This document shows positions 62,590-64,000 of a DNA stretch of 64,000 bases, in pieces (the stretch's first letter is position 1; every line of letters begins with the position of its first letter). Under the pieces are notes generated by a model. The model made no database searches. It was given only the letters and a program-made list of their open reading frames with translations, and had not been told where the DNA came from. This stretch comes from Dromiciops gliroides (lineage: Eukaryota > Chordata > Mammalia > Microbiotheria > Microbiotheriidae), in NCBI RefSeq assembly GCF_019393635.1, contig NC_057861.1, forward strand, positions 60,558,532 through 60,622,531. Direction: 5' to 3'. The position numbers were made by a program, and so were the translations under genes.

Positions 62590-63330
62590 TTAAAGTAAAT
62601 TTAATATTTTATTTTTCTCAATTAAATGTAAAAACAGATTTTTAACATTTTTTTATTTTGATTTCCAAATTTCTCCCTCCATTGAAAAGGCAAGGAATCT
62701 TATATAATTTATACATGGTTATGCAAATCATATTCCCACATTAGTCATTGTGAATGAAGACACGTTCCACAAAATTTTCTTAGAAAAATAAAGAGTATGC
62801 TTCAGTCTGCATTCAGCCTCAATCACTTCTTTCTCTGGAGATGGTAGCATTTTTCATCATAAATCCTTCAGAATTTTCTTAGATTATTGTATTGCTGAGA
62901 ATAGCTGATCATTCACAGTTGAACACCACTACAGTATTGCTGTTAACTGGATACATAGTTCTCCTGTTCTGTTTATTTCACTTTGTATCAGTTCATGTAA
63001 GTCTTTCCAGGTTTTTCTGAGAGCATCCTGTTCATTTCTTTAGCACAATGGTGTTTGATCATAATCATGTACAACAATTTATGCAGCCATTCCCTAATTG
63101 ATGGGCATCCCCTCAATTTCCAGTTCTTTGACTCCATTAAAAGAACTGCTATAAATATTTTTGTACCTATAGGTCCTTTCCTTTTTGTTTTTTTACCTCT
63201 TTGAAAGATGGACTTAATGGTATTAGCTTTGGCCAAAGGTTTGCATGATTTTAGGCCTTTGGGCATACCTTCCTAATTTCTTCTCTAATTGATTTTCTTT
63301 CTCTTTTGCACCATTCTGGAATTTCTTTTC
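62590..63330 (-). mobile_element. L1 3'-end, antisense
   Basis: CATTGAAAAGGCAAGGAATC, TTTATTTCACTTTGTATCAG, AAGTCTTTCCAGGTTTTTCT, ATGGGCATCCCCTCAATTTC and TGCTATAAATATTTTTGTAC follow the antisense L1 order closely. Confidence 0.75.
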
Positions 63331-63393
63331 CCATGCTATCTTGGGGTGCCTTAGGATTTTGTGCTTTTGTAGCCATTGGTTCTCTTTCCTTTG

Positions 63394-63399
63394 TCATAT

Positions 63400-63447
<48 letters not shown>
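63394..63447. repeat. (AT)n microsatellite
   Basis: About 27 AT units with one slip, next to a SINE. Confidence 0.95.
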
Positions 63448-63450
<3 letters not shown>

Positions 63451-63459
63451 TGTCTTATT

Positions 63460-63611
63460 TGGTTTTGTTTCAGGTTTTTTTGGGGTTTTTTGGCAGGGCA
63501 GTGCAGGTAAGTGACTTGCCCAGGGTCACACAGCTAGTTAAGTATCAAGTGTCTGAGGCTGGATCTGAATCCAAGGCCACTGCTTTTATCCACTGAACCA
63601 CCTAGCTGCCC
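63460..63611 (-). mobile_element. SINE1/WSINE1-type SINE
   Basis: Antisense copy with a T/G-rich tail and small internal losses. TGTCTTATT lies on both sides. Confidence 0.88.
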
Positions 63612-64000
63612 TGTCTTATTATATATTTTAATAAGCCTTGTAATCTCTTTGAGAATTTAACATACTCATCCTTCTAGTTTTAGTATCTTCTCTGTTGATT
63701 TGTTTGCACGTGACTTGGGATTTTGTTATGGAGTGAGGTGTGATAGCAAAGTTTATGCAACAGAAGAGGGTTCCAGTATAAGCCCCTGGCATAAACACAT
63801 CAGTCAGTTTGTGCTCCCTGCTGTTAAACAGGAAGGGTTGGCAGGGAAGGTATCCTGAATGAGTTTCCATTTCTAAATTCATGAAGAGTTTACCTTATCA
63901 TAGTTCTCTCTCCCTCTCTACCTTTCCCTCTCATCCCATCTCTCCTCCTTCTCTCCCCCTCCCCTATCTCTTTATCTATAATGTCAACATGTGCCCAATA
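63612..64000. other. Intron 11, unassigned, ending in a CT-rich tract
   Basis: A CTCTCC-rich stretch from 63905 to 63970 is the only distinct feature. Confidence 0.5.

Overview
The window is vertebrate genomic DNA, almost certainly from a marsupial. It is packed with about 30 copies of one short tRNA-derived SINE (the type called SINE1 in opossum and WSINE1 in Australian marsupials). There are also marsupial-type L1 3' ends, old L2 and MIR/THER fragments and one solo LTR. I cannot choose between American and Australian marsupials from the sequence alone.

One host protein-coding gene spans the window on the + strand: BRD4, the BET double-bromodomain chromatin reader. Ten exons, human exons 2 to 11, can be placed between 7565 and 48407. 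Exons 2 to 7 (ATG at 7599, to 26018) read without a break for 445 codons and hold both bromodomains with their acetyl-lysine-binding asparagines. Exons 8 to 11 (43834 to 48407) encode the CK2-site serine/acidic cluster, a lysine-rich segment, the ET domain and the serine-rich tail. They keep their splice boundaries and near-perfect protein similarity, but carry roughly 20 one- or two-base gains and losses that break the frame, with the first stop at 43867. This is either an unpolished consensus or a very recent loss of the second half of the gene. The noncoding first exon lies upstream of the window, and the proline-rich and C-terminal exons must lie beyond 64000.

Region by region: 1 to 7564 is intron 1, with a layered L2/SINE/LTR block, a full-length processed pseudogene of RPLP1 (minus strand, 5032 to 5520) and L1 remnants. 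7884 to 18795 is intron 2 (10.9 kb), rich in SINEs, including two places where two SINEs sit in tandem at one target site. 18796 to 26018 holds exons 3 to 7; a (GT)28 tract ends 53 bases before exon 7. 26019 to 43833 is the 17.8 kb intron 7. 43834 to 48407 holds exons 8 to 11. 48408 to 64000 is the start of intron 11, with a third SINE doublet, two long L2 copies and two hairpin-forming structures near 61.2 to 62.5 kb.

I see no CRISPR array, operon, rRNA or independent tRNA gene, and no new multi-gene system. Points worth a second look are the indel-riddled 3' half of BRD4, the GT tract beside the exon encoding the second acetyl-lysine pocket, the SINE doublets with triplicated target sites, the strong antisense bias of SINEs, and two inverted-repeat structures.
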